A stretch of DNA of 64,000 bases from an uncultured Acidimicrobiales bacterium (GCA_937922805.1 CALAJV010000011.1:218524-282523), one strand, 5' to 3'. Positions 44,637 to 57,379 are shown, counted from the stretch's first letter. Translations and numbers: made by a program. The notes: generated by a model from the sequence alone, not told the origin.

Positions 44637-44766
44637 TCTGGATCAGAATCGGCGCAACTGAAGAACGAAACGCAAACGAAGCAGTAATCAGCACTAACAA
44701 GTAAGAACGCACAAGTAAGAACGCAACCTAACAGTTACGTCCGAGAATCTCTTAGGAGTCCGCACA

Positions 44767-45522
44767 GTGATCGCTGTCGATTTCCCGTCAATTCAAAATC
44801 TGGTGGAATGGAAGAACATCTTTGGCGATGGAACGTTCTTCGCGTTCAACAAGATTGGGCTGATCAGTGTTCTTGCTCTGCTCATACCAGTCGCCCTTTT
44901 CCTCTTTGCTAAGAAAGATGCAGTGCCTCGTGGTCTGCAGAACGTGACTGAAGGCGCCGTCGAGTTCGTCGAGAACCAGGTAATCATGCCAACCATCGGC
45001 CCGGACGGAATGCGATTTCTTCCACTGCTGCTGAGCATCTTCTTGTTCATATTCTTCGGCAACATCTTCGAAGTCATCCCGACGTTCAACATGCCCGCCA
45101 ACGCTCGAATGGCTAATCCGTTACTGCTGGCGATTCTGGTTTGGGCCGTGTTTATCTTCGTCGGAGTCAAGAATCACGGTGCGAAGTACTTCATCGAGAT
45201 AATTTGGCCTCCAAGCGTGCCGGTCGGGCTACGACCATTGGTCGGCCTTATCGAAACGCTCTCGGTCTTCATTCTTCGTCCCTTCGGCCTCGCCGTCCGA
45301 CTTTTCGCCAACATGTTGGCCGGCCACATCCTGCTGGTCACCTTCGGTTGGCTCTGCGTCGTTCTCTTCGTCCCAAATGCGCTAGCCGCTATCTTGCCGT
45401 TCAGCTTCGCCATGTTGGTGCTGCTCACCGGCTTCGAGATCTTCGTCTCGTTCTTGCAGGCGTTCGTATTCGCTCTGCTCACTGCGGTCTACATCGATTC
45501 GTCGTTGCACCCAGCGCACTAA
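44767..45522 (+). CDS. atpB: F-type ATP synthase subunit a
   Basis: The product has 251 residues with a GTG start; AGGAGTCC lies just upstream. Five or six membrane helices. The essential arginine is in GLAVRLFANMLAGH, and LTGFEIFVSFLQAFVFALLTAVYI is the conserved last helix. It forms the proton half-channels beside the c-ring. Confidence 0.96.
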   Translation: MIAVDFPSIQNLVEWKNIFGDGTFFAFNKIGLISVLALLIPVALFLFAKKDAVPRGLQNVTEGAVEFVENQVIMPTIGPDGMRFLPLLLSIFLFIFFGNIFEVIPTFNMPANARMANPLLLAILVWAVFIFVGVKNHGAKYFIEIIWPPSVPVGLRPLVGLIETLSVFILRPFGLAVRLFANMLAGHILLVTFGWLCVVLFVPNALAAILPFSFAMLVLLTGFEIFVSFLQAFVFALLTAVYIDSSLHPAH

Positions 45523-45942
<420 letters not shown>

Positions 45943-45955
45943 GGAGCAGGTAACT

Positions 45956-46480
45956 ATGCTCTTAGCCATACTTGCGGCCGATGAAGCGCCCAAAGAGGTC
46001 GTCAACCCAATCATCCCTGAAGTCAGCGAGATGTTCTGGGGCGGACTTTCGTTCGCCGCGCTCTTCATGCTGATCAACTTCGTTCTTCTTCCTCCCGTCC
46101 AACGAGCGATGCGAGACCGAGAAGCGACGATTCAGGCTGACAAGGATGCGGCTGATGCGGCTCGAGCCAAGGCAGCTTCTGCGAAGGCTGATGCCGACGA
46201 CGAAGTTGCTGATGTGCGAGCCGAAGCGTCTGCCGTTGTTGATACAGCCCGAGAAGAAGCCGAAGCCGAACGGCAACGACTTCTAGCTCGAGCTGAACGA
46301 GAAGTGGCAGCGATGAAAGAAATTGCTGAAGAAGAAATCGCTCGCGATCGAGAAGATGCGCTACTACAGCTTCGACCACAGGTCGCTGATCTTGCTGTCA
46401 ACGCTGCTTCTCGAGTCGTTTCTCGTCCGATAGACGCCAACGCAGCTCGACCGGTCGTAGATCGAGTTCTGAACAGCTAG
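45956..46480 (+). CDS. atpF: F-type ATP synthase subunit b
   Basis: The product has 174 residues; AAGGAG lies 9 bases before the ATG. One membrane helix near residues 25-45 (FWGGLSFAALFMLINFVLL) is followed by a long, highly charged Ala/Glu/Arg coiled coil, the stator stalk. It is the first of two b-type genes in this operon. Confidence 0.93.
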   Translation: MLLAILAADEAPKEVVNPIIPEVSEMFWGGLSFAALFMLINFVLLPPVQRAMRDREATIQADKDAADAARAKAASAKADADDEVADVRAEASAVVDTAREEAEAERQRLLARAEREVAAMKEIAEEEIARDREDALLQLRPQVADLAVNAASRVVSRPIDANAARPVVDRVLNS

Positions 46481-46500
46481 CCATCAAGAAGGAACGCTGA

Positions 46501-47031
46501 ATGTCTTTATTGTCGATAGTCGCCGCTGGGGAAAACGGAATAATGTTTCCTGGCGAGATCCGGGAGATGTACTGGGCTATTGCGGCCTTTGCCGTCATAG
46601 TCGGATTAGTCGTCTGGAAGGGCCTGCCCGGTATTCGTGCCGGGCTCACTGGCCGGACCGATCGAATCCAATCCGAACTCGACGATGCCCGGGCCGACCG
46701 GGAACAAGCAGAGTTAGCGCTGCAAACCAGCACCTCCACAATTGCTGCCCCCGAAGATCGGGAGCGGGAAATGCGGACAGAAGCTGCTCAGACGGCGCAG
46801 AAACTCAAGGCCGACATGATGGCCAAAGCGGAAGCGGAAGCCGACGCAGTTCGAGAGCGTGGTCGAGCCGACGTCGCCAACATGAAACGGCAAGCTCAAG
46901 CTGACCTGTCAGCCGAGGTTTCCCGTATGACCCGAGATTCAGCTGAAGCTGTCGTGATGAGTGGCCTGAATGATCAGTCGCACGGCGAGCTAATCGACAA
47001 CTACATCAACCAAGTGAGCCAGATGTCATGA
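46501..47031 (+). CDS. Second F-type ATP synthase b-type (b') subunit
   Basis: The product has 176 residues. One membrane helix near residues 25-42 (MYWAIAAFAVIVGLVVW) precedes a charged coiled coil. It is not closely similar to the upstream b and has a distinct C-terminus (HGELIDNYINQVSQMS). It overlaps atpH by four bases (ATGA), so b' and delta are made together. In mycobacteria the equivalent protein is fused to delta. This is the unfused state. Confidence 0.88.
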   Translation: MSLLSIVAAGENGIMFPGEIREMYWAIAAFAVIVGLVVWKGLPGIRAGLTGRTDRIQSELDDARADREQAELALQTSTSTIAAPEDREREMRTEAAQTAQKLKADMMAKAEAEADAVRERGRADVANMKRQAQADLSAEVSRMTRDSAEAVVMSGLNDQSHGELIDNYINQVSQMS

Positions 47032-47555
47032 GCGAAAACCGAGTAAGAGGATACGCCCAAGCACTTCTGGCCGTAGCCCACGCAGAAGGCGATGTCGAAA
47101 ACACTAGAGCCGAACTCGCTGAAGTAGTGCGAGCGGTTGAAGGTAACGACCAGCTTCGTGATTCGCTAAGCAACAACTTGCTGCCAGCGGCCACCCGAGG
47201 ACAAATCGTGGACGACATCCTTGGTGGCAAAGCCAGCGATGTCACCCGTTCGTTGGTTGGCATGATTGTGGCCGCCGGGCGAGGTAGCGAACTTGGCAGC
47301 ATCGTAAATGCCTTCGCCAGTAACGCTGCGGCCGCACGCGGCTTACAGATGGCAACGGTCCGCACAGCGGTAGCCCTCACTGCTGATCAAAAAACTCGAC
47401 TAGAGCAAGCGCTTAGCGCTCGGACTGGTCAAGCCATCGAACTGGAAAACATCGTCGACCCTGACGTTGTCGGCGGTGCAGTAACCACCATTGGCGACAC
47501 GGTCATTGATGGGTCGCTTCGCACCCGTCTTGGACAAATGAAAGACGCAATCTAA
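47028..47555 (+). CDS. atpH: F-type ATP synthase subunit delta
   Basis: The product has 175 residues, the standard bacterial length. N-terminal helical bundle (RGYAQALLAVAHAEGDVE) and the C-terminal signature (DPDVVGGAVTTIGDTVIDGSLRTRLGQM) are clear. Delta links the b stalk to the alpha3beta3 head. It is coupled to b' by ATGA. Confidence 0.95.
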   Translation: MSENRVRGYAQALLAVAHAEGDVENTRAELAEVVRAVEGNDQLRDSLSNNLLPAATRGQIVDDILGGKASDVTRSLVGMIVAAGRGSELGSIVNAFASNAAAARGLQMATVRTAVALTADQKTRLEQALSARTGQAIELENIVDPDVVGGAVTTIGDTVIDGSLRTRLGQMKDAI

Positions 47556-47622
47556 TTAGGCCAGCTAACGCAACCTGACCTGTACGAACTCGAACGAACA
47601 CTCACCGAGAAGAGAGAAACAG

Positions 47623-49244
47623 ATGACACTGTCATTTGATCCCAACGAGATCACTAGCGCACTACAAAAAAATCTAGACAGCCTCGACACCGACGTTAAG
47701 AGCACAACGGTTGGTCGAGTGGCCGAAGTCGGCGACGGAATCGCCCGTGTGAGCGGTTTGCCTAACGCAGCCGTTAACGAGATGCTTCGGTTCGAAGACG
47801 GCACTGTAGGTCTGGCGCTGAACTTGGACGAAGACACCATTGGTGCGGTAATCCTCGGCAACGTTGACAGCATCGAAGAGGGTCAATCGGTTGAAGGCAC
47901 CGGCGACATTCTTGCTGTTCCCGTCGGCGACGGCATGATCGGCCGAGTTGTCAACATGTTGGGTGAGCCAATCGACGGCAAAGGCCCACTGGTAAACGTT
48001 GAGCAACGTCGTATGGAAATTCAGGCACCGGGTATCACCGGTCGTCAACCGGTACATGAGCCGCTTCAGACCGGAATCAAAGCGGTAGATGCGCTTATTC
48101 CGATTGGTCGGGGACAACGAGAACTAATCATCGGCGACCGTAAGACTGGTAAAACAACCGTTGCGATCGACACGATCTTGGCTCAAAAAGGTCTTGGCGT
48201 TAAGTGCATCTATGTTGCCATCGGCCAGAAGGGCTCAACCGTCGCTCAGACCGTGGCATTGCTCGAAGAATCTGGCGCTATGGACTACACGGTTGCCGTG
48301 GTTGCTCCCGCCTCCGACCCTGCGCCGTTTAAATTCTTGGCTCCATACTCCGGCTGCGCCATTGGTCAGCATTGGATGGAAAACGGTGAGCACTCGCTCG
48401 TCATCTACGATGACCTTTCGAAACAAGCCGAAGCGTACCGTCAGGTATCTCTGCTCCTGCGTCGCCCACCAGGCCGCGAAGCGTACCCAGGCGACGTGTT
48501 CTACCTCCATAGCCGGCTCCTAGAGCGAGCCGCTAAGTTGTCCGATGGCCTTGGCGCCGGTTCGCTTACCGCTTTGCCGATTATCGAAACCAAAGCGGGC
48601 GACGTTTCGGCGTACATCCCAACCAACGTCATCTCGATTACTGACGGCCAGATCTTCCTCCAGGACGACATGTTTAAGTCTGGTATTCGCCCAGCTGTTG
48701 ATGTTGGTATCTCGGTATCTCGAGTAGGGTCAGCCGCTCAGGTGAAAGCCATGAAGAACGCGGTTGGCACCATGAAGTCTGACCTCCAGCAATTCCGTGA
48801 CTTGGCCGCCTTCGCTGCCTTCGGTTCGGACTTGGATCCAGTATCCCAAGCTCAGCTTGATCGGGGCTACCGCCTGACAGAACTGCTGAAGCAAGGAATT
48901 AATGCGCCAGTTCCGGTTGAGGATCAGGTAGTGGTCCTTTACGCCGGTAACCGGGGTTACCTCGACGGCATCGAAGTAGCAGATGTTGGCCGCTATGAAT
49001 CCGAGTTGTTGGAATGGTTCAGCACCCGCCACAGCGACATTCTTGGCAGCATCAAAAATGACGGCAAGGTCCCAGACGAAGAAGCGTTGGAAGCTGCCAT
49101 CGCGACCTTCACTGACCAATTCGAAGGTGCTCACTCTGTTGTTGATGAGCCAGACGTCGAAGCTCAAGCTGCTGCCTCCACCAAAATGGTAGATGCTACA
49201 AACACCTTGCCAGAAGAAGACGTAAGTCGAGGTGTTGAGGCCTA

Positions 49245-49245
<1 letters not shown>
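47623..49245 (+). CDS. atpA: F-type ATP synthase subunit alpha
   Basis: The product has 540 residues. Nucleotide site [15 protein letters not shown], the [29 protein letters not shown] segment and the [37 protein letters not shown] region are those of alpha. It holds the non-catalytic nucleotide sites. About 30 extra acidic residues end the chain. The stop overlaps the gamma start (TAATG). Confidence 0.98.
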
Positions 49246-51673
<2,428 letters not shown>

Positions 51674-51752
51674 TGCTGATGCATCAGCTGTTCGAGTTTC
51701 CTTCCGTCGTACCGGCGGATGGAAACATCGTGATTGGTCAGAAGGGTAAACA

Positions 51753-52166
51753 ATGACAATGCAGGTTGAGTTCGTATCGCCCGAAGACCTTTTGTACTCA
51801 GGCGTCGCTACCCAGGTAATCGCTCGTACCCGAGGTGGGGGCGATATTGCCTTTCTCACTGGGCATGAGCCGTTTATCGGGTCGCTGCTCACCTGCGAGG
51901 TTCGTGTCACTGAAGAATCTGGCGACGTGCGGCGATTCGCAGTACGGGGTGGATTCGTTTCGGTCACCGGAACCAAAGTGACAGTCCTGTCTGACGCTGC
52001 GGAAGCATCGGCTGATATTGATGTTGCTCAAGCTCAAGCTGATCTGGCTGAGGCTCAAGCGGCGGAGCAAGCCGACCCTGAAGATGCTTACGCTCGAGCT
52101 GATCGCCAATGGGCTGAAATTCGGCTAGCCGCATCAGGGGCCGTAGAACTTCCAGCCGCCCACTAG
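51753..52166 (+). CDS. atpC: F-type ATP synthase subunit epsilon
   Basis: The product has 137 residues. N-terminal beta sandwich (VEFVSPEDLLYSGVATQVIA, GDIAFLTGHEPFIGSL, FAVRGGFVSVTGTKVTVLSD) and a C-terminal Ala/Gln/Glu helical hairpin. It couples rotation to the head and may inhibit hydrolysis. It is the last gene of the operon and is followed by hairpin repeats. Confidence 0.94.
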   Translation: MTMQVEFVSPEDLLYSGVATQVIARTRGGGDIAFLTGHEPFIGSLLTCEVRVTEESGDVRRFAVRGGFVSVTGTKVTVLSDAAEASADIDVAQAQADLAEAQAAEQADPEDAYARADRQWAEIRLAASGAVELPAAH

Positions 52167-52180
52167 AGCAAGCAGTCTGT

Positions 52181-52320
52181 AGCCGGTCTTAACGCCGTCG
52201 AAAGCTAGCAGTTGCTCCGACACCGGGAGCCGGTCTTAAGGCCGTCGAAAGCTAGCAGTTGCTCCTACGCCGGGAGCCGGTTTAAGGCCGTCGAAAGCTA
52301 GCAGTTGCTCCCCTGATTAG
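52181..52320. repeat. Three tandem 47-bp repeats after the atp operon
   Basis: Copies begin at 52181, 52228 and 52275 with AGCCGGTCTTAA(C/G)GCCGTCGA as the start; the third lacks one T. Each carries AAAGCTAGCAGTTGCTCC. In copies 1 and 2, GCTCC pairs with GGAGC across a 7-base loop (52214-52230 and 52261-52277). The third leads into a larger hairpin. They sit between the convergent atpC and the gene at 52358. Confidence 0.92.
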
Positions 52321-52327
52321 GGGCAAC
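52304..52327 (+). terminator. Hairpin terminator after the atp operon
   Basis: GTTGC-(T)-CCC pairs with GGGGCAAC around a CTGATTA loop: 8 bp with one bulged T. No T tract follows, so it could act with Rho, from the other strand, or as an mRNA-end stabiliser. It is the last of three hairpins in the repeat array. Confidence 0.4.
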
Positions 52328-52357
52328 GGTAGCCGGTAGCGGACGGTGCGGGTCTGC

Positions 52358-54256
52358 CTAGGGGATATCGAGAATCACGGTAGCCGAGCCGTCTCCGACG
52401 GTTTGGCCGTCCCAGTGATCAGCTAAGTGGGCCGGAATCAATCCGAACAGATAGTCCCGATGGTGCTCGTCGATGAACGCAATGCGTTTACCGCGTTGTT
52501 CCATGAACCAATCGAGCGACCAATACAGCTCGGGTAACGTAGAAGCGTGGCCCAGCGATTCGAGCTCAGCCCTCTCCTCGCTAGTGAGTGGCTCAACCTT
52601 ATTGTCGATGATCAATCGATCAAACTGGTTCATTACATCGACCAACCCGGCGTTAGCCGCAAGGCGGGTTAAACCGCCGAGCTCCAATAGCGCCGTTCGT
52701 ATCTGATCGAAGATCTCGTTTGGATCGTTGGATTCGGTAGGTACCGGCACCTCGGTGGCGGTCAGAAAGGTAGAAAGCTGTCGAGCTCGCTCGCTGAGGC
52801 TGAGTCGATAAAACTGTGAGCGAGGAATTTTCGATACTCGCCAACCGGCACGAGCCTCGTCCATCACTAGGTCGGGGTCTTGCTCTAACCCAAACTCAAC
52901 CCACGCATAGGATGGCTCCTTGGGGTCTCGGAGGTTAGGAAAGCTCAATCGGAGAGTCATCAGCCCGGTCGACGGGTGCACATCAAGCGCCATGTCGTCG
53001 ATCTGTTGCCAAGCCCACAATTGAGGCGCCTGCTGATTTTCGGGCACACCAGATAGCCCTTTTTGATTGCAAGTTATGTCATAGCTGGCCCGAGCTGGCC
53101 GCACTTCAGTAATTACCGGTTCGGTTTGATGGTCCGGCCCGTTTACAACCTCGGCCTGGGCTTCAGCGTGTACGTCCGGCCCGGGCTGGTAGTCCTTTTC
53201 GGCGGCGAGGTTGTCTGGAACCCTCGAACTCGGAGTTGAGGTCGGCTCCGACAAGAGTTTCGGTGCCGGCGGTGAACTCGTTTGTTTCTTTAGCTCGATG
53301 GTGTCGGTGCGAGTGACCGGTGGAAATTGGAGGCCAACTGGCGCTATCGCCGATGGACCAGGCGACGAGGAAGACGACGGAAGTGGTAGTTCTCGTTTGC
53401 CCGTGACTCTCAATCCACCTGCTGGTGGTCTCGTATGCTTGGTTGTTCGCCGAATGGGTTTCCGTTCAGCAGACCGAGGTTGGTAGCGATTGGAGTCGCT
53501 TGTTTTGCTTAACGCCGGCGGAGCCGTTTTCGGAATTGGTTGGGGCTCGTCCAGTTCTGGTTTTGGTTCTGGTTCTTGACTCGTTGAGCCGTCACCATTG
53601 GCAACGGGTGAACCGAGGCTATCGACGGAGTGTTTGGTTCGTTGTTCGGCGTCAACGTGGCCATCCCACCACAGTTTGTCGTCGTCTTCCTTCGCTTCTA
53701 AGTCGAACACCGCCGTCTTCCGGCCAAATACTCGCTCCTTCAAATGGCTCGCGGCTTGATTAAGAGGTGTCGCTTCGGGTGGTCCCGATACGGAATCGAT
53801 TGGCTCACCCGTTGGTGGGGGTGGGCTAGGCTCGCCCCCTGGCTCATCGGCCTCCGCTAGCCACTTGCTGCGCTCGTTGAGCTCAGCCGTTGAGTTGAAG
53901 AAGTCTTTCGTTGCCTCGGGAGCCTCCTGTTGTTTCGGCGGAGGAGGAGGCTTGGCCTCATCGTCGAACTTCGGCGCCAACGTAGAAGCTAGATCCGGCT
54001 TGGCTGCTCCACGGCTAGAGATAGCGTCATTCGAATCTTTCCGAAACGTTTGACTGCTAGACCGATTGGTTGTTGTTCGGTCAGCCGATGCGAGCGCGGT
54101 CGACTCCCACGGCCGCCGCTGGAACAGCCAGAGGGCCGTAAGAATAGTTATGAGGGTTAGGACCAGGACGACGAGGGATTCGCCTGACCACAGGTACAAC
54201 ATGACAACCAGAACTCCGGTGGTCATGAGGCCGAGGAAGACCGCCATTGTTTTCAC
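52358..54256 (-). CDS. Hypothetical membrane protein with long disordered linker
   Basis: The product has 632 residues. Two membrane helices lie near the N-terminus (about 4-24 and 27-45), followed by about 340 residues rich in Pro, Glu, Ser and Thr with no fold. A compact C-terminal domain (about 400-632) has three parts: a Trp-rich beta segment (QLWAWQQIDDMALDVHP, YAWVEFGLEQ), a helical segment (SERARQLSTFLTA) and a DWFMEQRGKRIAFIDEHH end. The plan fits a membrane-tethered cytoplasmic domain on a flexible tether. Not recognised. It converges on the atp operon and is divergent from the acyl-CoA synthetase. Confidence 0.7.
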   Translation of the reverse strand: MKTMAVFLGLMTTGVLVVMLYLWSGESLVVLVLTLITILTALWLFQRRPWESTALASADRTTTNRSSSQTFRKDSNDAISSRGAAKPDLASTLAPKFDDEAKPPPPPKQQEAPEATKDFFNSTAELNERSKWLAEADEPGGEPSPPPPTGEPIDSVSGPPEATPLNQAASHLKERVFGRKTAVFDLEAKEDDDKLWWDGHVDAEQRTKHSVDSLGSPVANGDGSTSQEPEPKPELDEPQPIPKTAPPALSKTSDSNRYQPRSAERKPIRRTTKHTRPPAGGLRVTGKRELPLPSSSSSPGPSAIAPVGLQFPPVTRTDTIELKKQTSSPPAPKLLSEPTSTPSSRVPDNLAAEKDYQPGPDVHAEAQAEVVNGPDHQTEPVITEVRPARASYDITCNQKGLSGVPENQQAPQLWAWQQIDDMALDVHPSTGLMTLRLSFPNLRDPKEPSYAWVEFGLEQDPDLVMDEARAGWRVSKIPRSQFYRLSLSERARQLSTFLTATEVPVPTESNDPNEIFDQIRTALLELGGLTRLAANAGLVDVMNQFDRLIIDNKVEPLTSEERAELESLGHASTLPELYWSLDWFMEQRGKRIAFIDEHHRDYLFGLIPAHLADHWDGQTVGDGSATVILDIP

Positions 54257-54396
54257 TACGTAAATCCTAGAGCCCGAATCGGGTTTGGTAAACCAACAGT
54301 TCGAACATCAAGCTATTTGCCGCTAACAACGCCTAGACAAGGTCGTTTCAGATCTACCAGATGGTACTCGTGGGGGGCCTGCGTTACGGTGTCGTC

Positions 54397-55971
54397 GTGG
54401 ATGTACGAACCTTAATGAGACGCTCGGCACAGTTTCACGCTGATCGACCTGCTGTGATCGAAGCCCGGGGCCGCCGAGTAGACGGTACAGAACGTCCTCG
54501 CCGAGAGCTAACGTTCGCCCAGGCCTGGGATCGGGGCGTCAGGATGGCCAATGGGTTATTGTCGCTTGGTCTTGCGCCCGGTGACCGGATTGGCGTACTC
54601 GAAGACAACACGTTGGAGTCGGTCGATCTGTTCTGCGGTGCCGCCATCGCCAATCTAGTTCGAGTCCCGCTGTATCCCCGTAACAGTCGAGACGCCCACG
54701 TCCACATGCTGTCGCACACCGATTGTCGAGCGTTGATCGTTAGCGGCTCTCACGCCGAAGCCGTTGCCGGCATCGAACAAGACGTTGACAGCCTTCAACA
54801 TATTGTCACTCGGGACACCAGTTACGAGCAATGGCTTAACAGTTTCTCACCAACCGACCCGGACCCAGTGGTTGGAGAAGACGATTGGTTTATTATTCGC
54901 CACACTGGCGGAACCACTGGTCGGTCGAAAGGGGTTGGCTACACCCACAAGACATGGCTCGATGCAGGCCGCGACTGGTTCTACGCTTTTCCACCGGTGC
55001 AAATGGGTGATGTTTGCCAGCATGCCGGGCCGATCTCGCATGGTTCAGGCTATTTGTTCACTCCCATGTGGTTGTCGGGGGGAGTGAACTTGTTGATCCC
55101 CAAATTCGATGTGGACGAAGTTGTGGCAACAATGGAGACTGAGAAAGTCGCCTACGGGTTTTTGGTTCCAGCGATGCTGAACGCCATTGTTCGCCACCCG
55201 ACAGCTACCTCCCGCGATTGGTCCAACCTGCGATGCATCCAAATTGGTGGGGCTCCAATCGCTGCCGACACGGCGCTCCTCGCTCGCTCCGTGCTTGGCG
55301 ACTGTCTCTATCAGGGGTATGGGCAGACCGAAGCGGTGCCGATCACAATGATGGGACCAACTGAATGGTTTTCTACGGTCAAAGGGTCCGACCCTCTTCG
55401 CTCTGCCGGTAGGCCCCTGCCATTTGGCGACCTGGCCATCGTGGACCCTGACACCGCCAAACCAGTCGCTGGCGGCGAGGAGGGGGAGATAGCAATTCGA
55501 TGCGATGGTCAGATGTCGGGGTTTTGGCGCAACGAACAAGCCACGGAGGAGCGTTTGAAAGATGGTTGGGTTCTAACTGGAGATATCGGTCGGATTGATG
55601 CCAACGGATACCTGTATGTGTTGGATCGAAAAGATGACATGATCATTTCCGGTGGTTTCAATATTTGGCCCGCCGAGTTGGAAAACGCTCTTGCTAGCCA
55701 TCCCGACGTGATCGAAGCAGCTGTTTTCGGCGTTCCTCACGAGCGCTGGGGGGAGACTCCGTACGCGGTCGTGCAAGTAAAGCCATCATCAACGGTCACG
55801 GCCGACCAACTAATTGACCTGTGTCGTGCTGAGCTTGGATCATATAAGAAGCCTGCCGTAGTGGAGCTCACCAGCGATGAGTTACCGAAGTCACCAGTGG
55901 GCAAGCTAGCCCGAAAGACGCTCCGAGAACCTCATTGGGCCGGGTTTGATCGGCGAGTCGCTGGTTCTTAG
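54397..55971 (+). CDS. Acyl-CoA synthetase (AMP-binding, class I adenylate-forming)
   Basis: The product has 524 residues from GTG 54397; ATG 54361 would add 12. Motifs: the phosphate loop HTGGTTGRSKGVGYTH, the YGQTE adenine motif, the LTGDIG segment, D-R-K-D-D-M-I-I-S-G-G-F-N-I-W-P hinge, and the C-terminal catalytic Lys in SPVGKLARK. It activates a carboxylic acid through an acyl-AMP to acyl-CoA. Chain length cannot be read. It stands alone between divergent neighbours. Confidence 0.92.
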   Translation: MDVRTLMRRSAQFHADRPAVIEARGRRVDGTERPRRELTFAQAWDRGVRMANGLLSLGLAPGDRIGVLEDNTLESVDLFCGAAIANLVRVPLYPRNSRDAHVHMLSHTDCRALIVSGSHAEAVAGIEQDVDSLQHIVTRDTSYEQWLNSFSPTDPDPVVGEDDWFIIRHTGGTTGRSKGVGYTHKTWLDAGRDWFYAFPPVQMGDVCQHAGPISHGSGYLFTPMWLSGGVNLLIPKFDVDEVVATMETEKVAYGFLVPAMLNAIVRHPTATSRDWSNLRCIQIGGAPIAADTALLARSVLGDCLYQGYGQTEAVPITMMGPTEWFSTVKGSDPLRSAGRPLPFGDLAIVDPDTAKPVAGGEEGEIAIRCDGQMSGFWRNEQATEERLKDGWVLTGDIGRIDANGYLYVLDRKDDMIISGGFNIWPAELENALASHPDVIEAAVFGVPHERWGETPYAVVQVKPSSTVTADQLIDLCRAELGSYKKPAVVELTSDELPKSPVGKLARKTLREPHWAGFDRRVAGS

Positions 55972-56071
55972 CTGAATCTTGGCCGGTAACTGTCGACTGG
56001 TTGTTTAGAGTTCTGCTCGGGTAGAACTTTGCCTGTAGTAGGCGATCGGACCAGCAGATAGGTTGAAACTT

Positions 56072-57067
56072 ATGTCATCGGAATGGATATCTCCAGATCG
56101 CAACTTGGCCCTCGAATTAGTTCGAACCACAGAGGCAGCTGCGTTAGCGGCCGCTCGATGGATGGGTCGAGGCGACAAGATCGGCGCCGACCAAGCAGCG
56201 GTAGACGCTATGCGATCGGTCCTGGACGGGGTCCAGATGGATGGAACGGTCATCATCGGTGAGGGCGAAAAAGATGAAGCGCCCATGCTCTACAACGGCG
56301 AGCGTATCGGCAACGGTCAGCCGCCTCACACCGATATCGCTGTCGATCCGATCGATGGCACGACGCTGACTGCAACTGGTCAAGCCGGTGCGATCGCCGT
56401 GATCTCGGTAGCTGAGAAAGGGTCGATGTATAACCCTGGTCCGGTTACCTACATGGAAAAGCTCGCAGTTGGACCTTCAGGTAAGGGCATTGTAGATATT
56501 CGCCTGCCGATCGAACGCAACTTAACCGCTTTGGCCAAAGCTCAAGGTCGACCAGTTCGAGATCTGAACGCGGTTGTTCTTGATCGTCCTCGTCACCAAG
56601 AGATTATTGATGAGATCCGCTCGACCGGCGCTCGTATAACCTTGATCTCTGATGGCGACGTAGCCGGAGCTATCGCTACCGCGTGGCCTGAGTCTGGCGT
56701 AGACATCTTGTTCGGCATCGGCGGCACACCCGAAGGTGTTATTACTGCTGCCGCGTTGAAGAGCATGGGTGGCGATTTGCAGGGTCGTCTGTGGCCTCGC
56801 AACGACGAAGAGCGCGAGGCGGCACTCGAACAGGGTTACGACCTGGATGAGATCATCGGCCTCGACGATCTCATCACTTCAGATAACTGTTTCTTTGCTG
56901 CTACCGGAATCACCGACGGAGCGTTACTCAAAGGTGTTCATTTTGGGGCCGATGCCATCACCACTCAGTCATTAGTGATGAGGGGTCGATCGGGCACCGT
57001 CCGACAAGTGGAAGCAACCCACCGGCCGTCAAAGGTCGCCGAGCTCAGAGCGGCCGAGGGCCAGTAA
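56072..57067 (+). CDS. glpX: Fructose-1,6-bisphosphatase class II
   Basis: The product has 331 residues from ATG 56072; TTG 56063 is an alternative. Metal-site motifs GEGEKDEAPML and DPIDGTTLTATG are present, with VDILFGIGGTPEGVITAAALK and DNCFFAATGITDG. It is the gluconeogenic enzyme that removes the C1 phosphate, and the usual FBPase in actinobacteria. Confidence 0.96.
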   Translation: MSSEWISPDRNLALELVRTTEAAALAAARWMGRGDKIGADQAAVDAMRSVLDGVQMDGTVIIGEGEKDEAPMLYNGERIGNGQPPHTDIAVDPIDGTTLTATGQAGAIAVISVAEKGSMYNPGPVTYMEKLAVGPSGKGIVDIRLPIERNLTALAKAQGRPVRDLNAVVLDRPRHQEIIDEIRSTGARITLISDGDVAGAIATAWPESGVDILFGIGGTPEGVITAAALKSMGGDLQGRLWPRNDEEREAALEQGYDLDEIIGLDDLITSDNCFFAATGITDGALLKGVHFGADAITTQSLVMRGRSGTVRQVEATHRPSKVAELRAAEGQ

Positions 57068-57379
57068 CCTCTTGCTCGACTGATCGGTCGCGTCAGCACC
57101 AACTGAGGCGTTCTACAAAGACCAGTTCAACGACACCGTTTCGCTCCTGAACAGGGGCCGACGTGTCGCGCCTCGGACTACGTCCCAAATAAGACACGCC
57201 GGAGTGTTCGCATAACAGCTGGGGGCTAGGTGCGGTTCTCACGGTCCACCAATTCTGAATCTGACGTTCCGTTTGTTGCCTAGAACGGTGCCGTTTGCTG
57301 TTTTGCTTATGGTTTTGGGGTTTGGACCGACGGGGACGGTGACAAGTTCCCCCCCCAACGTTTTCTTACGAGGTTTTGG
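57068..57379 (+). promoter_or_regulatory. 312-base upstream region of the giant surface-protein gene
   Basis: No gene is supported here. AACGG at 57284-57288 can pair with CCGTT either upstream (57269-57273) or downstream (57291-57295), so two short alternative hairpins exist. A run of nine C occurs before the gene. GAGG at 57370-57373 is the ribosome site. No clear promoter boxes. A 119-codon frame at 57273 is out of frame with the gene and is rejected. Confidence 0.4.

Noticed and set aside
52181..52320. CRISPR array
   Set aside because: The whole 47-bp unit is repeated back to back with no unique spacers and there are no cas genes.
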